This document shows positions 10,296 to 20,314 of a DNA stretch of 64,000 nucleotides, one piece after another. Source of the DNA: CADEEN01 sp963840805 (lineage in GTDB: Bacteria; Pseudomonadota; Gammaproteobacteria; Burkholderiales; Burkholderiaceae_C); NCBI GenBank assembly GCA_963840805.1, contig CAWJAJ010000015.1, positions 1-64,000 on the forward strand, written 5' to 3'. The notes below the pieces were generated by a model, which searched no databases, was not told where the DNA came from, and saw only the letters and a list, made by a program, of their open reading frames with translations. How positions within the stretch are numbered: position 1 is the first letter of the stretch; every line of letters starts with the position of its first letter. A program made the translations under genes and the position numbers.

Positions 10296-10336
10296 CACGG
10301 TTTGCGGCCGCGCCGCGCGCGGCCACACTGCCGGCC

Positions 10337-10736
10337 ATGGCTGCCGCGCCCGACCCCCTTCGATACGCCGACGTTGCCGGCATGCTGGCCGCCCGCCGAG
10401 GCACGCCGGCGCCGCCGCCCGCCCCGCCCGCATGGCGGCGCCTCGCGGGCTCGCTCGGCTGGCTGCCGTTGCCCCGTGCCGACGCCACGCTGCAGGCCGC
10501 GCGCGAGGCGTTCACGGCCTGCCTGGCCGATCTGCCGCCACCCGGCAACCACGCGCTATGCCAGTTGCTCGGCCATGCGCGCTCGATGGCCGAACTGTGG
10601 CACCTGCGCCCCGAGCTGTACCGCCAACTGGCGCTGCACCACTCGGAGGCCGAGGCGGCACGCCGGCTCGCCCGGCTTCGCGGCTGGTTCGCGGCGCAGC
10701 GGCGGCAAGCTGGCGGCGGCGTTGCCCTGCGCCTGA
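10337..10736 (+). CDS. Hypothetical protein, function unknown
   Basis: ATG 10337 follows the lexA terminator. The protein reads MAAAPDPLRYADVAGMLAAR and continues with a proline-rich stretch and an amphipathic helical part containing LCQLLGHARSMAELWHLRPE. I do not recognise a family. Its frame would run far into the convergent DUF1993 gene unless a single-base shift occurs near 10700; in the neighbouring frame the protein ends GGKLAAALPCA at 10736, which I take as the natural end (about 133 residues). The region 10730-10760 contains a short inverted repeat (CTGAGCC...GGCTCAG) between the convergent genes. Confidence 0.5.
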
Positions 10737-10765
10737 GCCGGCCGCCTGCCAGCGCCGCGCGGGGC

Positions 10766-11279
10766 TCAGCGCCCGCCGAGGTAGTCGCCCTTGCCGAGCT
10801 CGACGCCGCCGTGGCGCAGCAGCGCGTAGGCGGTGGTGACGTGGAAGAAGAAGTTCGGCAGCGCGTAGTGCTTCAGGTAGGCCTCGCCGTTGAAGCGCAG
10901 CGGGTCGCCCGAGCGCGTCGGGATCGTGATCTCGCGGCCCTCGCTGCCGTCGATCTGCGCGGCGTCGAACGACGTGCACGTAGTCGATCGTCTTGCTGCA
11001 CCCGCGCGCGCAGGTCGGCCAGCGTGGCTTCGTTGTCGTCCCACTTCGGCACCTCGACGCCGGCCAGCCGCGCCATGCAGCCCTTGGCGGTGTCGCTGGC
11101 GATCTGGATCTGCTTGGCGAACGGCAGCATGTCGGGCGCCAGGCGCAGGCCGAGGTAGTTGTTGGGGTCGAACTTGCGCGCCTCGGCATGGGCCTGCGGC
11201 CTTGTCGAGCCAGGCCAGCAGGTTGCCGAGCATGCGCACGAAAGACCGGCGCGCTGGCCGAATGCATCGAGATCGCCAT
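10766..11279 (-). CDS. DUF1993 family protein, frameshifted
   Basis: ATG 11279 has AGGAG 9 nt upstream. Reading across three indels (near 11240, 11200 and 10970) gives one collinear protein of about 168 residues. Landmarks are RMLGNLLAWLDKA, KFDPNNYLGLRLAPDMLPFA, KQIQIASDTAKGCMARLAGV, ITIPTRSGDPLRFNGEAYLK and the C-terminal LPNFFFHVTTAYALLRHGGV. This matches the DUF1993 family, a helical-bundle fold resembling DinB-like proteins, with conserved His and Asp residues that could bind metal. The biological role is unknown. It is divergent from the 2-hydroxyacid dehydrogenase. Confidence 0.78.
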
Positions 11280-11356
11280 GACAGGTGTCTCCTGGTGTGA
11301 CAGCGCGCGCATCGCTAGCGCGCAAGGCAGAATCGCGCGTGTGAACGCGACCAACC

Positions 11357-12364
11357 ATGAACATCATCATCCTCGACGACTACCAGGACGCCGTGCGCAA
11401 GCTGCAGTGCGCGGCCAAGCTGGAACACCTCAACGCCAAGGTCTTCACCAACACCGTCAAGGGCATCGGCCAGCTGTCGATGCGGCTGCGCGACGCCGAC
11501 GTGCTGGTGCTGATCCGCGAGCGCACCGCGTTCCCGCGCCAGTTGCTGGAGAAGCTGCCCAAGCTGAAGCTGATCTCGCAGACCGGCCGCGTCGGCCCGC
11601 ACATCGACGTCGAAGCCTGCACGCGGCTGGGCATCGCGGTGGCCGAAGGCGTCGGCTCGCCGGTGGCGCCGGCCGAGCTGACCTGGGCGCTGATCATGGC
11701 GGCGATGCGGCGGCTGCCGCAGTACATCGGCAACCTCAAGCACGGCGCCTGGCAGCAGTCGGGGCTGAAGGCCGCGTCGATGCCGCCCAACTTCGGCATC
11801 GGCATGGTGCTCGAGGGCAAGACGCTGGGCATCTGGGGCTACGGCAAGATCGGCCAGCTCGTCGCCGGCTACGGCCGCGCCTTCGGCATGAACGTCACGG
11901 TGTGGGGCAGCGAGGCCGCGCGCGACAAGGCGCGCGCCGACGGCCTGCTGCCGGCGCCCACGCGCGAGGCCTTCTTCGAGGTCTGCGACGTGCTCACGCT
12001 GCACCTGCGCCTGGCCGACGCGACGCGCGGCCTCGTCACGCTCGACGACCTGTCGCGCATGAAGCCGACCGCGCTGTTCGTCAACACCTCGCGCGCCGAG
12101 CTGGTGGCCGAAGGCGCGCTGGTCTCGGCGCTCAACCGCGGCCGCCCCGGCATGGCGGCGGTCGACGTGTTCGAGAGCGAGCCGATCCTGCAGGGCCACC
12201 CGCTGCTGCGCCTGGAAAACGCGGTCTGCACGCCGCACATCGGCTATGTCGAGCAGGACAGCTACGAGCTGTACTTCGGCGCCGCGTTCGACAACGTCGT
12301 CAACTTCATCAACCAGAACCCGACCAACATCGTCAACCCCGACGCGCTGAAGGTGATCCGTTGA
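11357..12364 (+). CDS. D-isomer-specific 2-hydroxyacid dehydrogenase (335 aa)
   Basis: This is an NAD(P)-dependent oxidoreductase of the D-2-hydroxyacid dehydrogenase / phosphoglycerate dehydrogenase-like superfamily. The Rossmann motif GIWGYGKIGQLVAGYGRAFG sits at about residue 155. The catalytic Arg lies in FVNTSRAELV, the Glu in AVDVFESEP and the His in CTPHIGYVEQD, so the triad is complete. The N-terminal half contains the substrate-binding lobe (LISQTGRVGPHIDVEACTRL). The true substrate cannot be fixed from sequence: 3-phosphoglycerate, glyoxylate or a hydroxypyruvate analogue are all possible. Its TGA overlaps a TTG that could be the start of the following chromate transporter, so the three downstream genes may be cotranscribed. 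Confidence 0.88.
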   Translation: MNIIILDDYQDAVRKLQCAAKLEHLNAKVFTNTVKGIGQLSMRLRDADVLVLIRERTAFPRQLLEKLPKLKLISQTGRVGPHIDVEACTRLGIAVAEGVGSPVAPAELTWALIMAAMRRLPQYIGNLKHGAWQQSGLKAASMPPNFGIGMVLEGKTLGIWGYGKIGQLVAGYGRAFGMNVTVWGSEAARDKARADGLLPAPTREAFFEVCDVLTLHLRLADATRGLVTLDDLSRMKPTALFVNTSRAELVAEGALVSALNRGRPGMAAVDVFESEPILQGHPLLRLENAVCTPHIGYVEQDSYELYFGAAFDNVVNFINQNPTNIVNPDALKVIR

Positions 12365-12413
12365 GCGCCACGCCGCCGGCGCGCGCCGCGGCCAGCCGCG
12401 CTCGCCCGGCGAG

Positions 12414-12945
12414 TTGCTGCGCGTGTTCAGCGCGCTGGCGCTGCAGGGCTTCGGCGGCGTGCTGCCGGTGGCGCAGCGCGAGCTGGTCGAGCGCCGCCAG
12501 TGGCTGACGCAGGAGCAGTTCGTCGAGACGCTGTCGGTCGGCCAGGTGCTGCCGGGGCCCAACATCGTCAACATGGCGCTGATGATCGGCGACCGTTTCT
12601 TCGGCTGGCGCGGCGCCTTCGCCGCGCTGGTCGGCCTGCTCGCCCTGCCGCTGCTGATCGTGATGACGCTGGCCGTGCTTGTACACGCGCTTCGCCGCCG
12701 AGCCGCTGGTGGCCGGCGCGCTGCGCGGCATGGGCGCGGTGGCGGCCGGCCTGATCCTCGCCATGGCGCTCAAGCTGCTGCCGACGCTGGCGCGCAACCC
12801 GCTCGGCCGCGCACCGAGCGCGCTGGCGCTGCTGGCCACGCTGGCCGCCGTCGGCGGCCTGCGCTGGCCGATGGCCTACGCGGTGCTCGGCATCGGCGGC
12901 GCTACCGTGGCGGCCGCCTGGTGGCGGCTGGGGCGCACCCCGTGA
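12414..12945 (+). CDS. Chromate transporter, first CHR half-protein, frameshifted
   Basis: This is a short-chain CHR-family membrane protein. The family motif FSALALQGFGGVLPVAQREL is followed by VGQVLPGPNIVNMALMIGDR, both hallmarks of the N-terminal CHR half. The frame breaks near 12682; the continuation LYTRFAAEPLVAGALRGMGA is in another frame and ends at 12945. The start is uncertain. In-frame TTG 12414 is the only local candidate, but if one base is wrong near 12400, TTG 12361 overlapping the previous stop would give a fuller N-terminus (GQPRSPGELLRVF is readable upstream). It acts together with the following half as a two-component chromate or anion exporter, by family knowledge. Confidence 0.8.
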
Positions 12946-13484
12946 GTTTCGTGATGGCCAGCAGCGCCGACTGGTGGGCGCTGTTCGCGCACTTCCTGGC
13001 GATGTCGATGCTGGCCATCGGCGGCGCGGTGGCGGTGGCGCCCGAGATCCATCGCTACGTCGTCGAGCAACGCGGCTGGATCGACGACACGCAGTTCAGC
13101 GCCGCGATCGCGCTGGCGCAGGCCTCGCCGGGGCCGAACCTGATGTTCGTGCCGGTGATCGGCTACGCGGTGGCCGGCTTCGGCGGCGCGGCGGTCGCGC
13201 TCTTCGGCATGCTGGTGCCGAGCACGACGCTGGCGCTCGCCGCCACCCGCTGGGGCGGCAAGCGCCGCAACAGCCGCGGCGTGCGCGCCTTCGTCGCCGG
13301 CATGGCGCCGATCACGATCGGCCTGCTGCTGAGCACCGGCGTCCTGCTCGCGCTGCCCGTCGCGCGCCTGCCGGCGGCATGGCTGATGGTGGTCGCCACC
13401 GTCGTGCTGATGCTGCGCACCCGCATCAACCCGGTGTGGATGATCGCCGCCGGCGCAGTCGCCGGCGCGGCGGGCCTGGTCTGA
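12942..13484 (+). CDS. Chromate transporter, second CHR half-protein (180 aa)
   Basis: GTG 12942 overlaps the stop of the first half (GTGA), which suggests translational coupling; ATG 12954 is an alternative. The protein repeats the CHR pattern: MLAIGGAVAVAPEIHRYVVE, then FSAAIALAQASPGPNLMFVP and several hydrophobic segments (GYAVAGFGGAAVALFGMLVP, ITIGLLLSTGVLLALPVARL). Paired half-size CHR proteins encoded side by side are known to work together in chromate efflux in other bacteria. The stop is 1 nt from that of the convergent gene. Confidence 0.87.
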   Translation: MSFVMASSADWWALFAHFLAMSMLAIGGAVAVAPEIHRYVVEQRGWIDDTQFSAAIALAQASPGPNLMFVPVIGYAVAGFGGAAVALFGMLVPSTTLALAATRWGGKRRNSRGVRAFVAGMAPITIGLLLSTGVLLALPVARLPAAWLMVVATVVLMLRTRINPVWMIAAGAVAGAAGLV

Positions 13485-13485
13485 A

Positions 13486-13833
13486 TCAGGGCGCGAGCTT
13501 GGTCCACAGCGCCATGCGCTGCATCAGCAGGTCACCGGTGACGCCGCGCACCACGCCGCAGCCGTCGAGGTGCAGCGTGGCGCGCGTCACGTGAGTGATC
13601 CACGCCTCGCTGCCCAGCACCTCCTGCAGCTTCGCGGTGTCGCCGCGGATCAGGAAGAAGCCGTTCATGTCGCCGCCGTGGGCGTCGAGGAACACCGGGT
13701 CGAAGGCCTGGATCGAGCCCTTGGCCTGCAGGCCGCCGAGGTACTGCATGAATTCGCCGAAGTGCTCGGCGCTGAGGCGTTCGCGGCCGGGAATCGAGCG
13801 GTTCCAGGCGAACATCACGACATTGGTGCTCAT
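13486..13833 (-). CDS. Small conserved hypothetical protein (115 aa), possible dimeric alpha/beta-barrel fold
   Basis: The protein begins MSTNVVMFAWNRSIPGRERL and contains FGEFMQYLGGLQAKGSIQAF, DAHGGDMNGFFLIRGDTAKL and a C-terminal strand-rich end. The spacing of strands and the 'GFFLIRGD' edge strand resemble ferredoxin-like dimeric alpha/beta-barrel proteins (YciI/DUF3303 type), but I cannot name a family with certainty and no catalytic residues stand out. It is convergent with the chromate transporter pair, with 1 nt between stops. Confidence 0.65.
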   Translation of the reverse strand: MSTNVVMFAWNRSIPGRERLSAEHFGEFMQYLGGLQAKGSIQAFDPVFLDAHGGDMNGFFLIRGDTAKLQEVLGSEAWITHVTRATLHLDGCGVVRGVTGDLLMQRMALWTKLAP

Positions 13834-13944
13834 TGCAGGCTCCAGGTGACGCCGCGGGCTGCGGCCGTGTGCAGCATAGGTGGCAGCGGCAAGGGCTCAA
13901 GGCCTGTTCACGCCCGGCCCCCTAGCTTGACGGCCGTCGCCGGG

Positions 13945-14709
13945 CTATAGGCCCGCCAGCAGCGCCGGCAGCACGTGGGCGGCGCTGCCGCGCAGCAGCA
14001 GATGCGCCTCGTCGTCGATCTCGCTGGCGTGCGGATTGACGATCGCCACCCACGCCCCGGCACGCCGTGCCGCCGCGGCAAGGCCGGCCGCCGGCCAGAC
14101 GGCACCCGACGTGCCGACGACAAGCATCACGCTGCACTGCCGCGCGGCCCGTTCGGCCCGCTCCAACGCGCGCGCGGGCAGCATCTCGCCGAACCACACC
14201 ACGCCCGGGCGCACCGGGTTGCCGCACTCGGCGCAGCGCGGCGGCGGGCCGCCTTGCGCCGCCGCCACAGCGCACGACGGTAGGCGCGCACAAGCATCGA
14301 GCCAGCGGTCTTCCAGAATGTCGCCATGCAGCCGGATCGCATCGCGGTTGCCGGCGCGTTGGTGCAGGTCGTCGACGTTTTGCGTGACGATCGTCAGCAC
14401 CCCGGGATGGCATCGATCGAACGCCGCCAGCGCCACGTGCCCGGCATTCGGTTCGGCCCGGCGCACGCCGTCGCGCCGCTCTGCGTACCACTGCCAGACA
14501 CGCTGCGGCTGCGCGCGAAAGCCCTCTTCACTGGCGAGTTCGGCCGGATCGAAACGCGACCAGAGGCCCGTCATGGCGTCGCGGAAGGTCGGGATGCCGC
14601 TCTCGGCGCTCATGCCGGCGCCCGTCAGAACGGCCAGCCCATCCGGCTGCAGCGCCGCACGCACGCGCTCGCGCGCGGCATCGAGATCGTCATGCGATGG
14701 CAGGCTCAC
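13945..14709 (-). CDS. SIR2-family NAD-dependent protein deacylase (254 aa)
   Basis: This is a sirtuin that removes acyl groups from lysine using NAD+. The motifs are complete: LTGAGMSAESGIPTFRDAMT (NAD binding), TIVTQNVDDLHQRAGN, the catalytic His in IRLHGDI, a zinc site with CARLPSC and CAECG, then VVWFGEMLP, LVVGTSGAVWPAAGLA and VAIVNP. The zinc Cys spacing is unusual, with a long insert between the pairs, but four Cys are present. It starts 2 nt before the rlmB stop and is probably cotranscribed with rlmB. In this organism it could control acetylation of Acs, which is encoded 3.5 kb away; that link is inference only. Confidence 0.9.
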   Translation of the reverse strand: MSLPSHDDLDAARERVRAALQPDGLAVLTGAGMSAESGIPTFRDAMTGLWSRFDPAELASEEGFRAQPQRVWQWYAERRDGVRRAEPNAGHVALAAFDRCHPGVLTIVTQNVDDLHQRAGNRDAIRLHGDILEDRWLDACARLPSCAVAAAQGGPPPRCAECGNPVRPGVVWFGEMLPARALERAERAARQCSVMLVVGTSGAVWPAAGLAAAARRAGAWVAIVNPHASEIDDEAHLLLRGSAAHVLPALLAGL

Positions 14710-14710
14710 G

Positions 14711-15452
14711 TCAACGGTTCGGGCGACGCTGCCGCAACGCTTCGTACAGGCACACGCCGGCGGCCACCGACACGTTCAGGCTCTCGACGGCGCCCGGCAT
14801 CGGGATGCGCACCAGCTCGTCGCAGGTCTTGCGCGTCAGCTGGCGCAGGCCGCTGCCTTCGGCGCCGAGCACCAGCGCCACCGGGCCGCCGAGGTCGAGG
14901 TCGTAGATCGTGCGCTCGGCGTCGTCGCTGGTGCCGACGATGCGGATGTCGCGCTCCTTCATCTCGTTCAGCGAACGCGCCAGGTTGGTCACCATCAGGT
15001 ACGGCACGGTTTCGGCCGCGCCGCTGGCGACCTTGGCCACCGTGGCGTTGAGGCCCACGGCATGGTCCTTCGGCGCGATCACGGCGTGCGCGCCGGCCCC
15101 GTCGGCCACGCGCAGGCAGGCGCCGAGGTTGTGCGGGTCGGTGACGCCGTCGAGCACCAGCACCAGCGGCGCGCCCTTGCACCTCGTCGAGCACGTCGTC
15201 GAGCGAATGGCGCGGCGCCAGCGCGGTGACGCGCGCGACCACGCCCTGGTGCCGCGCGGTGCCGGCCAGCTGCGTCAGTTGCGCATCGCTGCTGTCGATC
15301 AGCTTGGCCCCGGCCTCGCGCGCGCGCTCGGCGAACTGGCGCATGCGCGCGTCGCGGCGATGCGCATCGAGGTGGATTTCGAGCACCGTGGCGGGGGCGG
15401 TCTTCAGCCGCACCGTCACGGCGTGAAAGCCAAAGAGTATGCGGGCGCTCAT
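14711..15452 (-). CDS. rlmB: 23S rRNA (guanosine-2251-2'-O)-methyltransferase RlmB, one frameshift
   Basis: This SpoU-class SPOUT methyltransferase uses SAM to methylate G2251 in the P-loop of 23S rRNA. The N-terminal substrate-binding part reads SARILFGFHAVTVRLKTAPA and continues to LDDVLDEVQG. After a single-base shift near 15180 the catalytic part reads LVLDGVTDPHNLGACLRVAD, ALVLGAEGSGLRQLTRKTCD and IPMPGAVESLNVSVAAGVCL, the three SpoU motifs that form the trefoil knot. Corrected length is about 247 residues, as in E. coli. The frameshift is probably a consensus error because all motifs are preserved on both sides. Confidence 0.93.
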
Positions 15453-15514
15453 CGGCGCCCCGCAGCCATCGCGTCGGTCATGCCGCGATGGTAGCGGCCG
15501 CCCGGCGGCGCCGG

Positions 15515-16169
15515 TCAGGCGGTCAGGTGCAGCACGCTGCCTGCGGGCACCGCGGCCTGCGTGTCGGGCGCCAGCGTGGCCGACAAGCGGTCCAGGAACG
15601 CGGCCAGGTCGCTGCGCGCGTCGGTCGGCATGCGGCGCGGCCGGCGCCTGCTGATCGCCCAGCGCCTGGCGCAACGCGACATAGGCTTCGAGCAGGCGCG
15701 ACGACGGCACCTGCATCAGGTGCACGGCGGCGCTGGTGGTCGTCACCGGGTTCGGCTGCTGCGGCAACTCGGGCGCCGGCGCGACGCTGGCCGCGGCCCC
15801 GCCCGGAGGCGTCTCGGTTGCTGGCGCCGCACCCGCCGCCGTGGCCAGCGCGTCGATGCGCTGCGGCAGGTCGTTCCAGCTGCGCCGGCCCCAGGCCACG
15901 CCGCGGCCCGGCCCCTGGCGGCTGCCGTCGGCGTCGATGCTGCGCAGATCGTGCATCAGCGCATGGGCAAAGCGGAACACCGCCTGTTCCGTCGCCTTGC
16001 CCTGCGGCCCGCTCTGGCCGAGGACCTGGTTCATGGCGTCGACCAGTTCATGGCGACGCCCGCCGTCGCGTTGCGAACCCCTGGCCGCAGCGGCGGGCTC
16101 GAGCGGCAACGGCGCGGCGAGCGCCCGCGTGGCGGTGACGAAGCTTGACGAGATGGCAGCGATGGACAT
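15515..16169 (-). CDS. Hypothetical protein, frameshifted
   Basis: The protein opens MSIAAISSSFVTATRALAAP and contains VDAMNQVLGQSGPQGKATEQ, AVFRFAHALMHDLRSIDADG and a Pro/Ala-rich linker. After a shift near 15635 it ends RMPTDARSDLAAFLDRLSAT ... SVLHLTA at 15515, giving about 217 residues. The helical N-terminal half recalls small uncharacterised proteins of Burkholderiales, but I do not recognise a domain. Low complexity in the middle may explain the indel. No close operon partner is evident. Confidence 0.55.
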
Positions 16170-16295
16170 GGCAGCGGCTCCCCGGGCGGCGGCGGCCGGT
16201 GCACCGGCGGAACTCGAACCCGTTGCGCAGTTCTTCGGCGCGGTGGCGGCGATCTTGAGCGCGCCGGCGTGACAAAGCGCACGCCGCAGCGAGCC

Positions 16296-17025
16296 TCAGC
16301 CGGCGGCCCAGCGCCAGGCCAGCAGCGCGCCGATCAGCACCGGCTGATGCACCATGTAGAAGCTGAGCGACCAGCGCCCGAGCACCGCCAGCGGCCGTAT
16401 CGGGCGCGGCACCGCACTGGCGAGCACGCTGCGGTGGTCGGCGTGCAGCCATCGGCCGGCCGCCAGGCCCCACAGCATCACCCCCAACCAGGGCAGCAGC
16501 GGCGCGTAGTCTTCGGTCGCCGGCTTCTTCGTCACCAGGCCGACCCAGTTGGTCCAGCGCGTGTCGAACCACGGGTGCTGCACCCAATGCGGCAGCAGCA
16601 GCAGGGCCAGGCCCAGCGGCCAAAGCCAGCCGCCCAGCGGTGCCGCAAGCCGCGCTGCGATCAGCATCAGCGCAATGCCGTGCAGGATGCCGAAGCTGAT
16701 CCAGCGTTGCGGAAACATCAGCTGCCGAGCCCGCCGAGACCAGCACCGCGCAGCCGGCGATCTGCGCCCAGCGGCGCCAGAAGCGCGGCCAGCCCTGGCC
16801 GGCGTCGAACGCCACCGCCTGGGCCATGCCGGCCGTGAACAGGAACAGGCTGACGATGGCGCTGCGTTGGATCGTCCAGAACGGATCGGTGTAGAAGTTC
16901 TGCCGCGGGTTGAGCAAGCCGAAGTGGTTCAGGTCGAAGCAGAAGTGAAACACCGCCATCCAGACGATGGCCACACCACGCAGGGCATCGAGGCGGTCGA
17001 AGCGGGCAGGAAGGGCGGCACTCAT
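16296..17025 (-). CDS. DUF1624 / heparan-alpha-glucosaminide N-acetyltransferase-like membrane protein, one frameshift
   Basis: The start region RFDRLDALRGVAIVWMAVFH has the conserved D-x-L-R-G signature of the acyltransferase/DUF1624 membrane family, and FCFDLNHFGL follows. Transmembrane segments include VSLFLFTAGMAQAVAF. The frame changes near 16722, where FPQRWISFGILHGIALMLIA continues the family pattern (the F-G-I-L-H-G motif with its His). Further helices and a typical C-terminal segment WSLSFYMVHQPVLIGALLAW end the protein. About 243 residues result, normal for DUF1624. The donor and acceptor are unknown. ATG 17025 is chosen because the family motif follows closely. Confidence 0.83.
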
Positions 17026-17117
17026 GGCATGGCGGCAGCGGCGGGAAGCGTCGGGCATTGTCGGCGACGAGCGCCGCCGCAACGCCCGCTACGATGCGGC
17101 CATGATCGCCCACGCCC

Positions 17118-17605
17118 ATGGCCAAGTTCCGCCCCGCGCCGCAGCGCCGAAGAACAGGCGCGCCTCGACGCCGCGCTCGCCGATCTGTTCCAGCGCCGCA
17201 TCATGTTCAACCAGACGCTGGGGCTGCAGGTCGAATCGGCGCGCGCGCCCGCGCCGCGCATCCGCTTCGCGATGCGGCCCGAACTGGTCGGGCACTACCT
17301 GTACGGCCGGCTGCACGGCGGCGTGATCTCGGCCACGCTCGACGCGATGGGCGGCTTGGCGCTGATGGTGGCGATCGGCGAGAAGCATGCCGACGAAGAC
17401 ACCGCGCAGGTGCTGCACCGCTTTGCGCAAGATGGGCACGATCGACCTGCGCGTCGACTACCTGCGCCCGGGCGTCGGCGCCGCGTTCGTCGCCACCGCC
17501 GAAGTCACGCGGCTGGGCGGGCGCATCGGCTCGACGCAGATGCGCCTGGCCAATGACCAGGGCACGCTGATCGCGACCGGCTCGGCGGCCTACGTCATCA
17601 GCTGA
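17118..17605 (+). CDS. PaaI/YigI-type hotdog-fold thioesterase, frameshifted
   Basis: The hotdog signature HYLYGRLHGGVISATLDAMG (conserved H-G-G) and the following helix are intact, as is the C-terminal half DLRVDYLRPGVGAAFVATAE with TRLGGRIGSTQMRLAND. Frame changes are needed near 17145 and near 17430 to join these parts. The start is uncertain: ATG 17118 gives MAKFRPAPQR, while ATG 17102 is also possible in another frame. The predicted role is hydrolysis of acyl-CoA or aryl-CoA thioesters in the cytoplasm, by family knowledge. It is convergent with the DUF3016 gene, with 12 nt between stops. Confidence 0.8.
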
Positions 17606-17617
17606 GGCGCGCCGGCG

Positions 17618-18119
17618 TCACTTCACTGCGGCGGCGCCGAACTGCGCCGCGAACCACTCGTCGAGCATGCGCTTCTCGTAGCGCAGGCGATCGTCGCCGG
17701 CGTAACGGTTGACGTGCTCCAGGTAGGCCATGTCGGCCAGCGACTGCTCGCCGCTGCGCGGCGCCTGCCCGGCGGACTCCAGCGTGTAGCGCAGCTTGAT
17801 GCGCGGCCAGTCGGCGCCGCCCTTGAGCACGCGCACGTTTTGCGCATGGCGACGGTTCAGGCGCATTTCGCCGGCCAGATCGACGTCGAGGACGTCGATG
17901 GTCGAGCGTCTGGCCGTCGCCGAGGTGGCGCGCGGCCAGCGTCTCGAAGTGGCGTTTCAACTCGCGCAGGTTGCCGTCGACGTCGCGACGGGCGTCGCCG
18001 GCATCGGCGAACTTGTCCGGCTGCACGAACGACACCTGCACCGTGCCGGCGGCGTGGGCCGCCAGCGCGGCGAAGGCGAGACCGAGCGCAAACGCGATGG
18101 GGCGGGTGGCTGGGCGCAT
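17618..18119 (-). CDS. DUF3016 family exported protein, one frameshift
   Basis: ATG 18119 has GGGAGG upstream and opens a clear signal peptide (RPIAFALGLAFAALAAHAAG). The mature part reads VQVSFVQPDKFADAGDARRD, then FETLAARHLGDGQTL. After a shift near 17905 it continues with LNRRHAQNVRVLKGGADWPR, IKLRYTLESAGQAPRSGEQS and RYEKRMLDEWFAAQFGAA. This is the DUF3016 pattern; the function of the family is unknown and a periplasmic location is inferred from the signal peptide. Corrected length is about 167 residues. Confidence 0.82.
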
Positions 18120-18192
18120 GGCACCTCCCGGGGTGCAACGATCGGGATCGATCCTAGCTCCAACGGCGTGCCGCCGCACCGCGTTTACAGCA

Positions 18193-20160
<1,968 letters not shown>

Positions 20161-20314
20161 GGGCGTGTCTCCAGCGTTGGGGGGAAGGCGGGTCGGACGT
20201 TAGGCTTCGGCTCTTACCAACGGCTTACTCTGCCTCAAAGCGGCGCCCCGCTCACCCCCGAAAATCCCGCACCGCGGGCCGGAACCTGCCCTTGCCGGCC
20301 GGCCGCAGGACGCC

